Under the pieces are notes generated by a model. It saw only the letters and a list, made by a program, of their open reading frames with translations. It was not told the origin of the DNA and did no database searches. Below, piece by piece: positions 1-6,127 of a DNA stretch of 7,203 bases. The translations under genes and the position numbers were made by a program. Source of the stretch: Chloroflexota bacterium (GTDB lineage Bacteria > Chloroflexota > Dehalococcoidia > SZUA-161); contig VGNW01000113.1 in NCBI GenBank assembly GCA_016865955.1, forward strand, positions 1 through 7,203, written 5' to 3'. Position 1 is the stretch's first letter; every line of letters begins with the position of its first letter.

Positions 1-1089
1 GCTGGGAGTTTGAGGAGCCTGCCCTATCGCAACAATTAGAGTATCGAACTCCTCATCGAAATCGCTATCTTTAATTGGTACTGGCTGTCGTCTGCCCCTG
101 CTATCCGGTTCGCCAAGCTCCATGCGAACGCAGGTTACAATCAAACGCCCATCCATTCTTCTTAGCCGGGTCGGCGCCACCTGGAACTGAATATGCACGC
201 CTTCCTCGAGGGCTTGCTCTATCTCCAGCGGACTCGCAGGCATCTCTGTGCGACTGCGCCGATACAGTATCTTCACGTTGGGCGCACCTAATCGCAACGC
301 CGTGCGTGCAGCATCGATAGCTACATTACCGCCACCGACCACTGTAACCTTCTCGCCCAGAGCCGGCTTCAGCCCCAGGTTCACCTCACGGAGAAAGGTT
401 GCTCCATCGACAATGCCGGGGAGGGCCTCTCCCTCTACTCCCATTCTTAATCCCTGATGAGCGCCGATGGTAACAAAAATGGCTTTGTAACCTATATCAA
501 AGAGCAAGTCTAAGGAGACTACCCGCGTATTTGCTCTTATCTCAACCCCCATTTGGGTAAGCCTCTGTACCTCAGCATCAAGCACTGCCCTGGGAAGACG
601 ATATTGAGGTATGCCGACACGAAGCATACCACCTAACTCGGAATGAGCCTCGAAAATGGTCACCGGATAGCCGAGCTTTCTGAGGTAGTAAGCGCAAGAC
701 AAACCGGCAGGGCCTGACCCCACTACTGCGATTTTCTCGCCATACTTTGTTTCCGCTTCAGTACGAATCATCCTGTCGCCACCGAACTCCACAGCAAACC
801 TCTTAAGCGCCCGGATAGCAACAGGTTTATCTACCTGGCTGCGCCGACAGGCTTCCTCGCAGGCATGAGTGCATACATACGCACAAATTGATGGGAAAGG
901 ATTGCCATTTCTTATCACCTGCAATGCCTCCATCACCTTGCCCTGCGCCACCAGGTCGACATACTCCCTGATATCCATGTGAAGCGGGCAAGCAGCCTGA
1001 CAGGGTGGAATCAAGCTATGGTCGGGAGCGGTCTTTCTCGCCCGCTCAACAAGGTAGCTCTGTGTATTACGAATCGCTTCTGAATACAT
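1..1089 (-). CDS. GltD-like NAD(P)H/FAD oxidoreductase with N-terminal Fe-S domain, 3' end outside window
   Basis: I translated this by hand from ATG at 1089; the frame stays open for 363 codons to base 1, so the C-terminus is missing. It resembles the small subunit of glutamate synthase and its relatives (NfnB, the N-terminal half of dihydropyrimidine dehydrogenase), cytoplasmic flavoproteins that pass electrons between NAD(P)H and Fe-S centres. The N-terminal domain (about 25-105) has Cys30, 34, 69, 73, 77 and 81, a pattern typical of the Fer4_20 fold. The FAD dinucleotide fold is GSGPAG at 124-129 with Glu147. The GltD signature GGMLRVGIPQYRLP spans 153-166. A second Rossmann motif, GGGNVA at 252-257, is followed by YRRSR at 276-280, whose arginines suggest NADPH. 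AIGQ near 354-357 belongs to the C-terminal FAD segment. The Shine-Dalgarno sequence AAAGGAG (1100-1094) sits 4 nt before the ATG. The partner subunit and physiological acceptor cannot be told, so I give no symbol. Confidence 0.9.
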   Translation of the reverse strand, partial: MYSEAIRNTQSYLVERARKTAPDHSLIPPCQAACPLHMDIREYVDLVAQGKVMEALQVIRNGNPFPSICAYVCTHACEEACRRSQVDKPVAIRALKRFAVEFGGDRMIRTEAETKYGEKIAVVGSGPAGLSCAYYLRKLGYPVTIFEAHSELGGMLRVGIPQYRLPRAVLDAEVQRLTQMGVEIRANTRVVSLDLLFDIGYKAIFVTIGAHQGLRMGVEGEALPGIVDGATFLREVNLGLKPALGEKVTVVGGGNVAIDAARTALRLGAPNVKILYRRSRTEMPASPLEIEQALEEGVHIQFQVAPTRLRRMDGRLIVTCVRMELGEPDSRGRRQPVPIKDSDFDEEFDTLIVAIGQAPQTPS

Positions 1090-1121
1090 CAGACTCCTTT
1101 CGCCACTTAAATTACATACGT

Positions 1122-1149
1122 ATAATATTCGCTTCATGCGGTTGCGCAA
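1122..1149 (-). promoter_or_regulatory. Candidate promoter for the GltD-like gene
   Basis: On the minus strand, TTGCGC (1149-1144) and TATTAT (1127-1122) are separated by 16 nt and lie 33 nt upstream of the start codon at 1089. The -10 is good and the -35 keeps only TTG. A weak -35 fits a promoter needing an activator, and the direct repeats just upstream could be the activator's sites. This is inference from spacing only. The gene could also be read through from the response regulator 190 bp upstream. Confidence 0.35.
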
Positions 1150-1150
1150 T

Positions 1151-1236
1151 GGGAATTGACAGGGGAAACTACCGGCTTTAGTTCTGGAATTCTCACGGGA
1201 ATATTACCGGTTTGTGGACTGGGAAATACCCCGCTT
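1151..1236 (-). repeat. Imperfect direct repeats upstream of the GltD-like gene
   Basis: Read on the plus strand, three related blocks occur: GGGAAACTACCGGCTTT at 1163-1179, GGGAATATTACCGGTTT at 1197-1213 and GGGAAATACCCCGCTT at 1221-1236. A shorter GGGAATTG lies at 1151-1158. On the transcribed (minus) strand the shared core is roughly GGTAnTTTCCC. All copies have the same orientation and sit between the response-regulator stop and the candidate -35 box. They could be binding sites for a transcription factor. They could also be a chance similarity, since the copies differ at several positions. Confidence 0.4.
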
Positions 1237-1279
1237 GCAGGTGGAGGAAAGATACTATGAAATGTGGGATGCTACGCGA

Positions 1280-1930
1280 CTACAGAGCTACTATACCCTT
1301 CCGTATGGCGTATTTAATCAGGTCAGCTTTGTTGTGTATGTTCAGTTTACGCATCAGGCTGCTTTTGTACCACTCTATGGTCTTGGTGCTCAACACCAGC
1401 ATATCCGCTATCTCGCGGGCAGTACGTCCCTCAGCAACCAGCTTGAGCACTTCCCTTTCCTTATCGGTCAATCGCTTATATGAATCTTTCTCGCCTGCAG
1501 CGGGCTTATGCTGATATTCTTCGACAAGAGCTGCAGCCGCCGTGGGAGAAAGATAGGAATTGCCACTGTATACGGTATGAATAGCTGTGGTAAGCTCTGA
1601 AAATGCCGCCATCTTTGTGATAAAACCTCGGGCGCCCGACTCGATAACAGGGATGACATATTCGCTGTCATCATACTGAGTCAACGCCAGCACCTTTGTG
1701 TTAGGGAATTCTCTGCGTATTCTGCGTATCGCTTCCAAGCCTCCCATAGCAGGCATTGCCAGGTCCATAAGCACCACATCCGGCTCGAGTTCCCTTGCCT
1801 TACGTAACGCCTCTCTCCCATCCGAAGCCTCACCAACTACCTCGATATCAGCAGAGAGTGCCAGAAGGGCGCGCACACCATCCCGCACCAGAGTATGGTC
1901 ATCTACTATCAGCACCTTAATCTTCTTCAT
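1280..1930 (-). CDS. NarL/FixJ-family response regulator (REC-HTH_LuxR)
   Basis: This is a DNA-binding response regulator of 216 residues, a normal length for the family. The receiver domain (about 4-120) has the acidic pair Asp10-Asp11, the phospho-acceptor Asp56 in DVVLMDLAMP, the switch Thr84 and the conserved Lys106 in FITK. The C-terminal LuxR-type helix-turn-helix runs about 152-211, starting LTDKEREVLKLVAEG, with recognition helix around STKTIEWYKSSLMRKL. I chose ATG 1930 over the in-frame ATG 1936 because GAAGG (1941-1937) touches the earlier ATG but lies 6 nt before the later one. The start lies inside the histidine kinase gene (14-nt overlap), so the two are translationally coupled. 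Phosphorylation by that kinase should drive dimerisation and DNA binding. Targets are unknown; its own operon and the GltD-like gene downstream are the first candidates. Confidence 0.93.
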   Translation of the reverse strand: MKKIKVLIVDDHTLVRDGVRALLALSADIEVVGEASDGREALRKARELEPDVVLMDLAMPAMGGLEAIRRIRREFPNTKVLALTQYDDSEYVIPVIESGARGFITKMAAFSELTTAIHTVYSGNSYLSPTAAAALVEEYQHKPAAGEKDSYKRLTDKEREVLKLVAEGRTAREIADMLVLSTKTIEWYKSSLMRKLNIHNKADLIKYAIRKGIVAL

Positions 1931-3536
1931 CCGCATCCTTCGATATCGGAACCTCCACTATTACCCTTGTCCCTTTCCCGGGGCTGGACTCAACATGACA
2001 GGCACCTCCCACTAACCCCACCCTCTCCTTCATGGTAAATAAACCGGCTCCGCGGCCCCTCGTGTCCACCCGTGTCAGTTTATTGACATCGAAGCCTTTG
2101 CCATCGTCCTCAATACGCAGTACACACTCACTGTCATCACACTCCAGCTTTATAGAAGCGTTACTCGCCTTTGCATGCTCTAGTATGTTGCCTATCGCCC
2201 CCTGGGCGATACGGAACAGCGTTACCTCCGCCTCTGGTCGGAGGCGTCGTTCCATTCCTTTGAATTCCGTGGATACGTTGACCCCTTGAGTCTGAAGAGC
2301 ATCCTTGGCATAACGGTGGATAGCAGCAGGCAACCCCAGTTCATCCAACAGGGTAGGACGCAATTCCTTCATAAGTTTGACAATTTCGTTACCTGCTCTA
2401 ACGGCATTGGCGTGAGTTGTTTTAAGCCTGGTGATAAACTCGGAATCACCTATGCCCTTAAGCTCTGCAATTCCAATTATAGCTTGCAGGCTGAGAGTCA
2501 GACTGGTAATAGACTGGCTGGTTTCGTCATGTAGCTCTCTGGCAATTCTCTTTCGTTCCTCTTCCTGTGCGGTGAGCGCATGCTGAAGCAACCTTTGATA
2601 CCGCTCCCTGCCGAGTTTCAAACCTTCGTAAAGCCTCACCTGTTCTATGGCAGTACCGAGATACTCACCAATCGAATTGAGTAGAGACAGGTCGTCAGCG
2701 CCAAATCGCCCAGCTTCATGGCTGGCAATATTCAGAATGCCTACAATTTTCCCCCTTGCCTTTATGGGAATGCTGATGAAGCCCTTTAATCCCTCCGCAC
2801 TCACGAGGTCCGGACGGGCGACATCGGGAACTCTGGAGACATCCTCAAGCAACACAGGCTCGCCGGATTGTGCTACTTTCCCGGCAATTCCATCGCCGAG
2901 GCTTATCTTCATTCCCTCGGCATATCCTGCGGATAAGCCGTGTTGAACACGATAGCTTAATGTCTTATTCTTTTCATCCAGAATCAGGATACCTCCGACG
3001 GTGCCGCTCATGATATCCAGTACGTTATCCAGTGCGACCTTGAGTATGTTATCGAGATTACGCAAGCTGCAAACAGCATTGGAAATACGACTCAGAGCCA
3101 GAAGTTGATGGTGTCGCCTCAGGATACTGGTCTCAAGCTCTCGTTGTGCGGAGATATCCCTTCTCAGTTCAGCCACAAATGCGACGTTGCCCTGGTTATC
3201 CCTCAGAGGATATGCGCTGATCTTGAGGTACCTGCTGACTCCCCGTGTGCGTTCATAGTGCATAAATGTGGTGGCGCTGCCTTTGTGGAACACCTGCTTA
3301 AGGGGACAGTCCCAGAGAGGGGCACTGCAAGGGGTGTCTCTGTAATGAAAAACTTCGTAGCAAAGTTTGCCAATGGGTGACTTGGTATCATCTCGTAATC
3401 TTCCGCATACCACGGCATTGGCAAACTTAACACGGTACTCACCGTCAACGACCAGAAGCTCATCTTCCATACAGCCCAGGAGATTTTGCAGATTCAGGTC
3501 TGTGGTTACAAAGACCTTATCCTTCCCTCTAACCAT
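1917..3536 (-). CDS. Cytoplasmic PAS-GAF sensor histidine kinase (HisKA_3/HPK7 type)
   Basis: This sensor kinase has 539 residues counted from ATG 3536, which GGAGG (3547-3543) precedes by 6 nt; the in-frame ATG at 3542 abuts that site with no spacing. Domains in order are a PAS (about 15-130) rich in cysteine (Cys22, 44, 59, 70, 77), a GAF (about 152-300), a HisKA_3 dimerisation domain with the H-box ARELHDETSQS and phospho-acceptor His336, and a C-terminal HATPase (about 435-530). ATP-lid motifs are DDGKGFD at 477-483 and GRGAGL at 494-499. There is no signal peptide or membrane segment, so the input is probably internal: a small ligand, redox state or metal. The N-box reads QGAIGN (445-450), where QExxxN is usual; the Asn stays but the Glu is Gly. 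The gene overlaps its response regulator, which belongs to the family such kinases normally serve. The signal cannot be named. Confidence 0.92.
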   Translation of the reverse strand: MVRGKDKVFVTTDLNLQNLLGCMEDELLVVDGEYRVKFANAVVCGRLRDDTKSPIGKLCYEVFHYRDTPCSAPLWDCPLKQVFHKGSATTFMHYERTRGVSRYLKISAYPLRDNQGNVAFVAELRRDISAQRELETSILRRHHQLLALSRISNAVCSLRNLDNILKVALDNVLDIMSGTVGGILILDEKNKTLSYRVQHGLSAGYAEGMKISLGDGIAGKVAQSGEPVLLEDVSRVPDVARPDLVSAEGLKGFISIPIKARGKIVGILNIASHEAGRFGADDLSLLNSIGEYLGTAIEQVRLYEGLKLGRERYQRLLQHALTAQEEERKRIARELHDETSQSITSLTLSLQAIIGIAELKGIGDSEFITRLKTTHANAVRAGNEIVKLMKELRPTLLDELGLPAAIHRYAKDALQTQGVNVSTEFKGMERRLRPEAEVTLFRIAQGAIGNILEHAKASNASIKLECDDSECVLRIEDDGKGFDVNKLTRVDTRGRGAGLFTMKERVGLVGGACHVESSPGKGTRVIVEVPISKDADEED

Positions 3537-3569
3537 CGTCATCCTCCCCCCGAATTGCTTCCGGTCTGT

Positions 3570-3586
3570 GTGTCAGATTCTTACAC
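3570..3586. promoter_or_regulatory. 17-bp dyad over the kinase promoter, probable operator
   Basis: GTGTCAGATTCTTACAC is an odd-centred inverted repeat in which seven of eight base pairs are complementary; only position 5/13 mismatches. It covers the predicted -10 box of the kinase-regulator operon, so a protein bound here would be expected to block transcription. The regulator could be the neighbouring response regulator (autoregulation) or an unlinked repressor. I do not recognise the half-site GTGTnAGA as a standard box. Confidence 0.5.
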
Positions 3587-3605
3587 GATTGATACGCACT
3601 GTCAA
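3577..3605 (-). promoter_or_regulatory. Promoter of the kinase-regulator operon
   Basis: On the minus strand a perfect TTGACA (3605-3600) is followed after 17 nt by AAGAAT (3582-3577), which matches four of six consensus bases and carries an upstream TGn extended -10. The predicted start is near 3570, about 34 nt before the chosen kinase start codon. The promoter lies in the 108-nt gap after dinB, so the two-component operon need not depend on read-through from the SOS promoter. Confidence 0.6.
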
Positions 3606-3644
3606 GTGCTAAAATTTGCATGAAGCACACACATGGGGCTGCCC

Positions 3645-4865
3645 CTATCTGGACAGCGATGGCGTTCTCAGCAGATAACGTCCGTCCCCGGTGGGGAAAA
3701 CCTCTCTTAGAGGCATAGTGCAGCCGGCTTCGATAGCGTTGAAGCCGTATTTATCTCGAATTTTATCTATCGCCAGGTTGAGCCGCTCCAGAGCCTCAGC
3801 CCAGGTGTCGAACATGTTGAGCTGCCTCCCCTCAGCCAGGTGAGACACCCCTATGCCGATGAGACGCACCGGCACGGCGCGCTGCTCCAGCGCCCTCTCC
3901 AGCAACCTGCAGCCGACCTCAAATATCGCCCGGTCGGTATCGACAGCCTCTCTCAGAGTGTGGCTGCGCGTGATGGTCTGAAAATCAGTGTATCTCAGCT
4001 TCAGGGTTATGCACTTCGCCTGCCTGCCCCCTGCGCGCAGCTCGGCGCCCACGCGTTCCCCCAGATAATGCAGCATCGCCTTGAGGAAGCCGCGGTCCGA
4101 TGTATCTGCGCTGAAGGTAGTGGAGCGGCTTATTGACCTGGGCGGCCCCATCAGAGGCTGCACCTTGCTGTTATCGATACCGTTGGCATAGCGGTACAGC
4201 ATCTCACCATGCACGCCGAAGGTCTGCTTCAGAAAAGAGAGAGGCAGACGGCTCAGCCCTCCTATGGTAGTGATGCCCATCCTTTTGAGCACGCTCTCGC
4301 CCTTGAATCCGAGAAAGGGGAGCTTGGAAAGAGGCAAAGGCGACAGAAAAGCCCTCTCCTGCCCGGCAGGCACCTCGATCAACCCGTCGGGCTTGGACAG
4401 CCCCGAGGCGACCTTAGCCACGATTTTCGAGGTGGCGATGCCCACCGAGGCAGTCAGCCCCAGTTCGTCTTTTACCCGCTTCTTTACCCGCAAAGCGGTC
4501 TCTCCGGCAGGGCCGTAGAGCGGCTCGAAGCCGGTGAGGTCGAGATAAGCCTCCTCCAGTCCCATCGGCTCGATGTCAGGGGTAAAATCGCCCAGGATAG
4601 CCATGAACTTTGCCGATGCTTCGCTATAGCGATGGAAATCGCCGCTGAGGAATATAGCGTGAGGACACAGGCGATGCGCCTTTCCCAAAGGCATGCCCGA
4701 CTTCAAGCCATAGACTCTTGCCTCATAGGAAGCGCAGGCGACCACCCCGCGACCTCGGGGGTCGCCACCCACTACCACGGGCTTGCCCCGCAGGTCAGGA
4801 TTATATACCCGCTCCACCGAGACAAAGAAGGCATCGAGGTCGATATGGAAAATACAGCGAGCCAT
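3645..4865 (-). CDS. dinB: DNA polymerase IV (Y-family translesion polymerase)
   Basis: This is a Y-family polymerase of 406 residues that copies past damaged template bases. The N-terminus FHIDLDAFFVSVE carries the metal ligand Asp9 and the aromatic steric-gate Phe14. The fingers motif SYEARVYGLKSGMP spans 46-59, and the palm/thumb region includes SVGIATSKIVAKVASG (140-155) and LSKPDG (156-161). The little finger spans about 243-345. A beta-clamp motif QLNMF lies at 348-352, followed by a tail of 54 residues. The second catalytic motif reads GLEEAYLD (102-109), where the family almost always has SxDEAYLD: the acidic ligand equivalent to E. coli Asp103 is Glu104, while Glu105 is kept. I checked this codon by codon in the DNA. 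The start has only a weak AAGAG upstream. A LexA-type box and a strong promoter immediately upstream indicate SOS control. The protein is otherwise intact, so I read it as a functional gene with a possibly altered active site. Confidence 0.95.
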   Translation of the reverse strand: MARCIFHIDLDAFFVSVERVYNPDLRGKPVVVGGDPRGRGVVACASYEARVYGLKSGMPLGKAHRLCPHAIFLSGDFHRYSEASAKFMAILGDFTPDIEPMGLEEAYLDLTGFEPLYGPAGETALRVKKRVKDELGLTASVGIATSKIVAKVASGLSKPDGLIEVPAGQERAFLSPLPLSKLPFLGFKGESVLKRMGITTIGGLSRLPLSFLKQTFGVHGEMLYRYANGIDNSKVQPLMGPPRSISRSTTFSADTSDRGFLKAMLHYLGERVGAELRAGGRQAKCITLKLRYTDFQTITRSHTLREAVDTDRAIFEVGCRLLERALEQRAVPVRLIGIGVSHLAEGRQLNMFDTWAEALERLNLAIDKIRDKYGFNAIEAGCTMPLREVFPTGDGRYLLRTPSLSR

Positions 4866-4881
4866 AGCGCATCTCTTATAG

Positions 4882-4895
4882 AGAACATATGTTCT
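4882..4895. promoter_or_regulatory. LexA (SOS) box upstream of dinB
   Basis: AGAACATATGTTCT is a perfect 14-bp palindrome containing GAAC-N4-GTTC, the core of the LexA/DinR box known from Bacillus and other Gram-positive-type SOS systems. It lies 16 nt upstream of the dinB start codon and over the predicted transcription start, the expected place for a repressor. I found no second copy of GAAC-N4-GTTC in the window. Confidence 0.85.
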
Positions 4896-4901
4896 AATAT
4901 A

Positions 4902-4929
4902 ATTATAGCCATACCACAGTTGTTGTCAA
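4902..4929 (-). promoter_or_regulatory. Promoter of dinB
   Basis: On the minus strand both elements are perfect sigma70 consensus: TTGACA (4929-4924) and TATAAT (4907-4902), separated by 16 nt. The start is predicted near 4895, at the edge of the LexA palindrome. A strong core promoter held down by a repressor would give low basal and high induced expression. Confidence 0.8.
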
Positions 4930-4963
4930 GCCATGTGGAGACATAGAGTCTGGAACTCATACA

Positions 4964-4989
4964 CAGGTTGGAGCATCTGCTCCAACCTG
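4964..4989 (-). terminator. Strong hairpin downstream of the GNAT gene, terminator-like
   Basis: A perfect 12-bp inverted repeat, CAGGTTGGAGCA then TC then TGCTCCAACCTG, begins 25 nt after the acetyltransferase stop codon. In RNA it folds into an 11-bp stem with a 4-nt loop. Neither side has a U-tract, so it is not a textbook intrinsic terminator. It may end the GNAT transcript, protect its 3' end, or separate that transcript from the dinB promoter 35 nt further on. Confidence 0.5.
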
Positions 4990-5014
4990 CCCATCCTGTG
5001 ATATTGAAGCGATT

Positions 5015-5659
5015 TTAGATATCGCGCATCAGGCGGACTATGCCGGGGCAGCCAATCGCATCTTCGAAATCGGGGTGGCGCTTTTCGTCGTAGTACTTGA
5101 AGCCTGCTTTTTTATATGAGCGCTCTGCCGGTGTATTGCCGATATAGAAAGCCACCTGCGCCAGGTGAAAGCCCTGTTTCCGTCCCTCGTCGATAATTGC
5201 CCGGAGCAGCTTGCTGACCACTCCCATGCGGCGGTACTCGGGACGCGTGGCTACCTGCTCGATAACCCATGCTCCGGGAGCAAAGTCGGCATGGCATGTC
5301 ATAAAGGCTTCCAGGCTTTTCTGTCCGGGCGTCATATCCTCCGGTGTCAAGCCCATCTTCTTGATGACGGCAGCCATCGGCTCCGCCATCGTCTCCTCGC
5401 CGTTGGTGAGGGGGTCGAAACCTTCAAGTGCAGCCGCAGGCTTACCGTCCACCTCTGCCACGAAAAACTCCGAGTAGTAAGACATATGGCGCGGTCCCTG
5501 CAGGGTCAGCATCTCCAAGAACTCAAGACACTTAGCCTCCGGCTGAGAGATAATGAGGTCCCAGATGCCGATTTTCAGGTGAGAACGACCTGCCATGAGC
5601 ATACACCATGCGATAAGTTTAGCATCCTCGGGACGACCGCGGCGTACGGTTATGTTCAT
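5015..5659 (-). CDS. GNAT-family N-acetyltransferase
   Basis: This protein has 214 residues, with start ATG 5659 chosen because AAGGGGG lies about 7 nt before it on the minus strand; the upstream in-frame ATG at 5704 lacks such a site. The GNAT fold is visible. The N-terminal strand ITVRRGRPEDAKLIAW (3-18) is typical. Motif A is VATRPEYRRMGVVSKLL (136-152), whose RRMGVV forms the pyrophosphate loop for acetyl-CoA, though Val148 stands where Gly or Ala is usual. Motif B is NTPAERSYKKAGFKYY (175-190), with Tyr182 placed like the general acid of many members. The segment 85-130 between the halves is longer than in minimal GNATs and could shape the acceptor pocket. The substrate cannot be predicted. 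It is expected to be cytosolic and is transcribed alone. Confidence 0.85.
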   Translation of the reverse strand: MNITVRRGRPEDAKLIAWCMLMAGRSHLKIGIWDLIISQPEAKCLEFLEMLTLQGPRHMSYYSEFFVAEVDGKPAAALEGFDPLTNGEETMAEPMAAVIKKMGLTPEDMTPGQKSLEAFMTCHADFAPGAWVIEQVATRPEYRRMGVVSKLLRAIIDEGRKQGFHLAQVAFYIGNTPAERSYKKAGFKYYDEKRHPDFEDAIGCPGIVRLMRDI

Positions 5660-5823
5660 TCGAGACGCCCCCTTCGACTCATTATTACATTTGCATGGTA
5701 GCAACTATGAATACTAATTTGAATGGTGTTTTCTTAATCAGGATTGTCCCAGCTCCTCCTCTGAACATAGGGTTGTCACTGTGCGGCTATTGCGCTGACA
5801 TCAGCAAACAAGATGACAGGCAC

Positions 5824-5852
5824 TTGACAAAGGCAATTTCTGGTTGCATAAT
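5824..5852 (+). promoter_or_regulatory. Promoter of the toxin-antitoxin operon
   Basis: TTGACA (5824-5829) and CATAAT (5847-5852) are separated by 17 nt, a near-consensus sigma70 promoter. The predicted start is near 5859, about 23 nt before the antitoxin ATG. Immediately downstream, ATGGT occurs twice in direct orientation (5851-5855 and 5862-5866, 11 nt apart), a possible site for the antitoxin, since such proteins usually repress their own promoter. The rest of the 222-nt gap between the acetyltransferase start and the antitoxin shows nothing I can name. Confidence 0.7.
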
Positions 5853-5881
5853 GGTTCCACAATGGTATCAAAGGGGGCTAG

Positions 5882-6127
5882 ATGCGTGCCATTACTGTGA
5901 AGAACATTCCGGACGATCTGTATCAGCGTTTGAAGCAGAGTGCGGCGGAGAATCGACGCAGCCTCAACTGCGAAATACTTGTCTGCATAGAACGAACAGT
6001 GCAAAACCGGAAGCATGAGGATGTTCAAGACATCCTTGCCCGGGCCCGCAAGATGCGTCAGAAAACCAGAGGACATGTGCTCACTGACAGGAAATTTGAC
6101 GAAATGAAGACGGCGGGAAGGCCGTGA
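5882..6127 (+). CDS. FitA/VapB-like ribbon-helix-helix antitoxin
   Basis: A protein of 81 residues starting at ATG 5882, with AAGGGGG (5871-5877) 4 nt upstream. The N-terminus ITVKNIPDDLYQRLKQSA followed by ENRRSLNCEI is the ribbon-helix-helix pattern of FitA-type antitoxins: a short DNA-contacting beta strand, then two helices. The basic C-terminal part (about 45-81) would be the toxin-wrapping arm. It ends in TGA overlapping the toxin's GTG start by 4 nt. In known systems the antitoxin neutralises the PIN nuclease and, with it, represses the operon. Subfamily naming is uncertain, so I leave the symbol blank. Confidence 0.85.
   Translation: MRAITVKNIPDDLYQRLKQSAAENRRSLNCEILVCIERTVQNRKHEDVQDILARARKMRQKTRGHVLTDRKFDEMKTAGRP

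Noticed and set aside
1156..1184. Plus-strand TTGACA at 1156-1161 as a promoter for an antisense or small RNA
   Set aside because: At 17-nt spacing the -10 position reads TAGTTC, which is poor, and I see no RNA structure or gene downstream in that direction.
1212..1514. Plus-strand open frames beginning near 1212-1214
   Set aside because: They run antisense through the response regulator gene, have no family resemblance, and are explained by coding bias of the opposite strand.
3635..3645. GGGGCTGCCCC, a small hairpin at the dinB stop codon, as a terminator
   Set aside because: The stem is at most five pairs with a minimal loop, it overlaps the stop codon, and no T-run follows on the minus strand.
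4209..4946. Long plus-strand open frame of 245 codons across dinB
   Set aside because: It lies entirely opposite dinB and its promoter, has a low-complexity translation with no recognisable domain, and dinB is certain.
5660..5760. Promoter for the acetyltransferase gene
   Set aside because: A TAATAAT-like -10 exists on the minus strand, but no -35 at proper spacing is convincing, so I did not list it.
5851..5870. Inverted repeat TTCCA-CAA-TGGTA as antitoxin operator
   Set aside because: The arms match at only four of five positions; the direct ATGGT repeat in the same place is a better though still weak candidate.
5695..6018. Plus-strand open frame of 107 codons before and across the antitoxin
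   Set aside because: It overlaps the antitoxin in another frame, contains its promoter and ribosome-binding site, and shows no family features.
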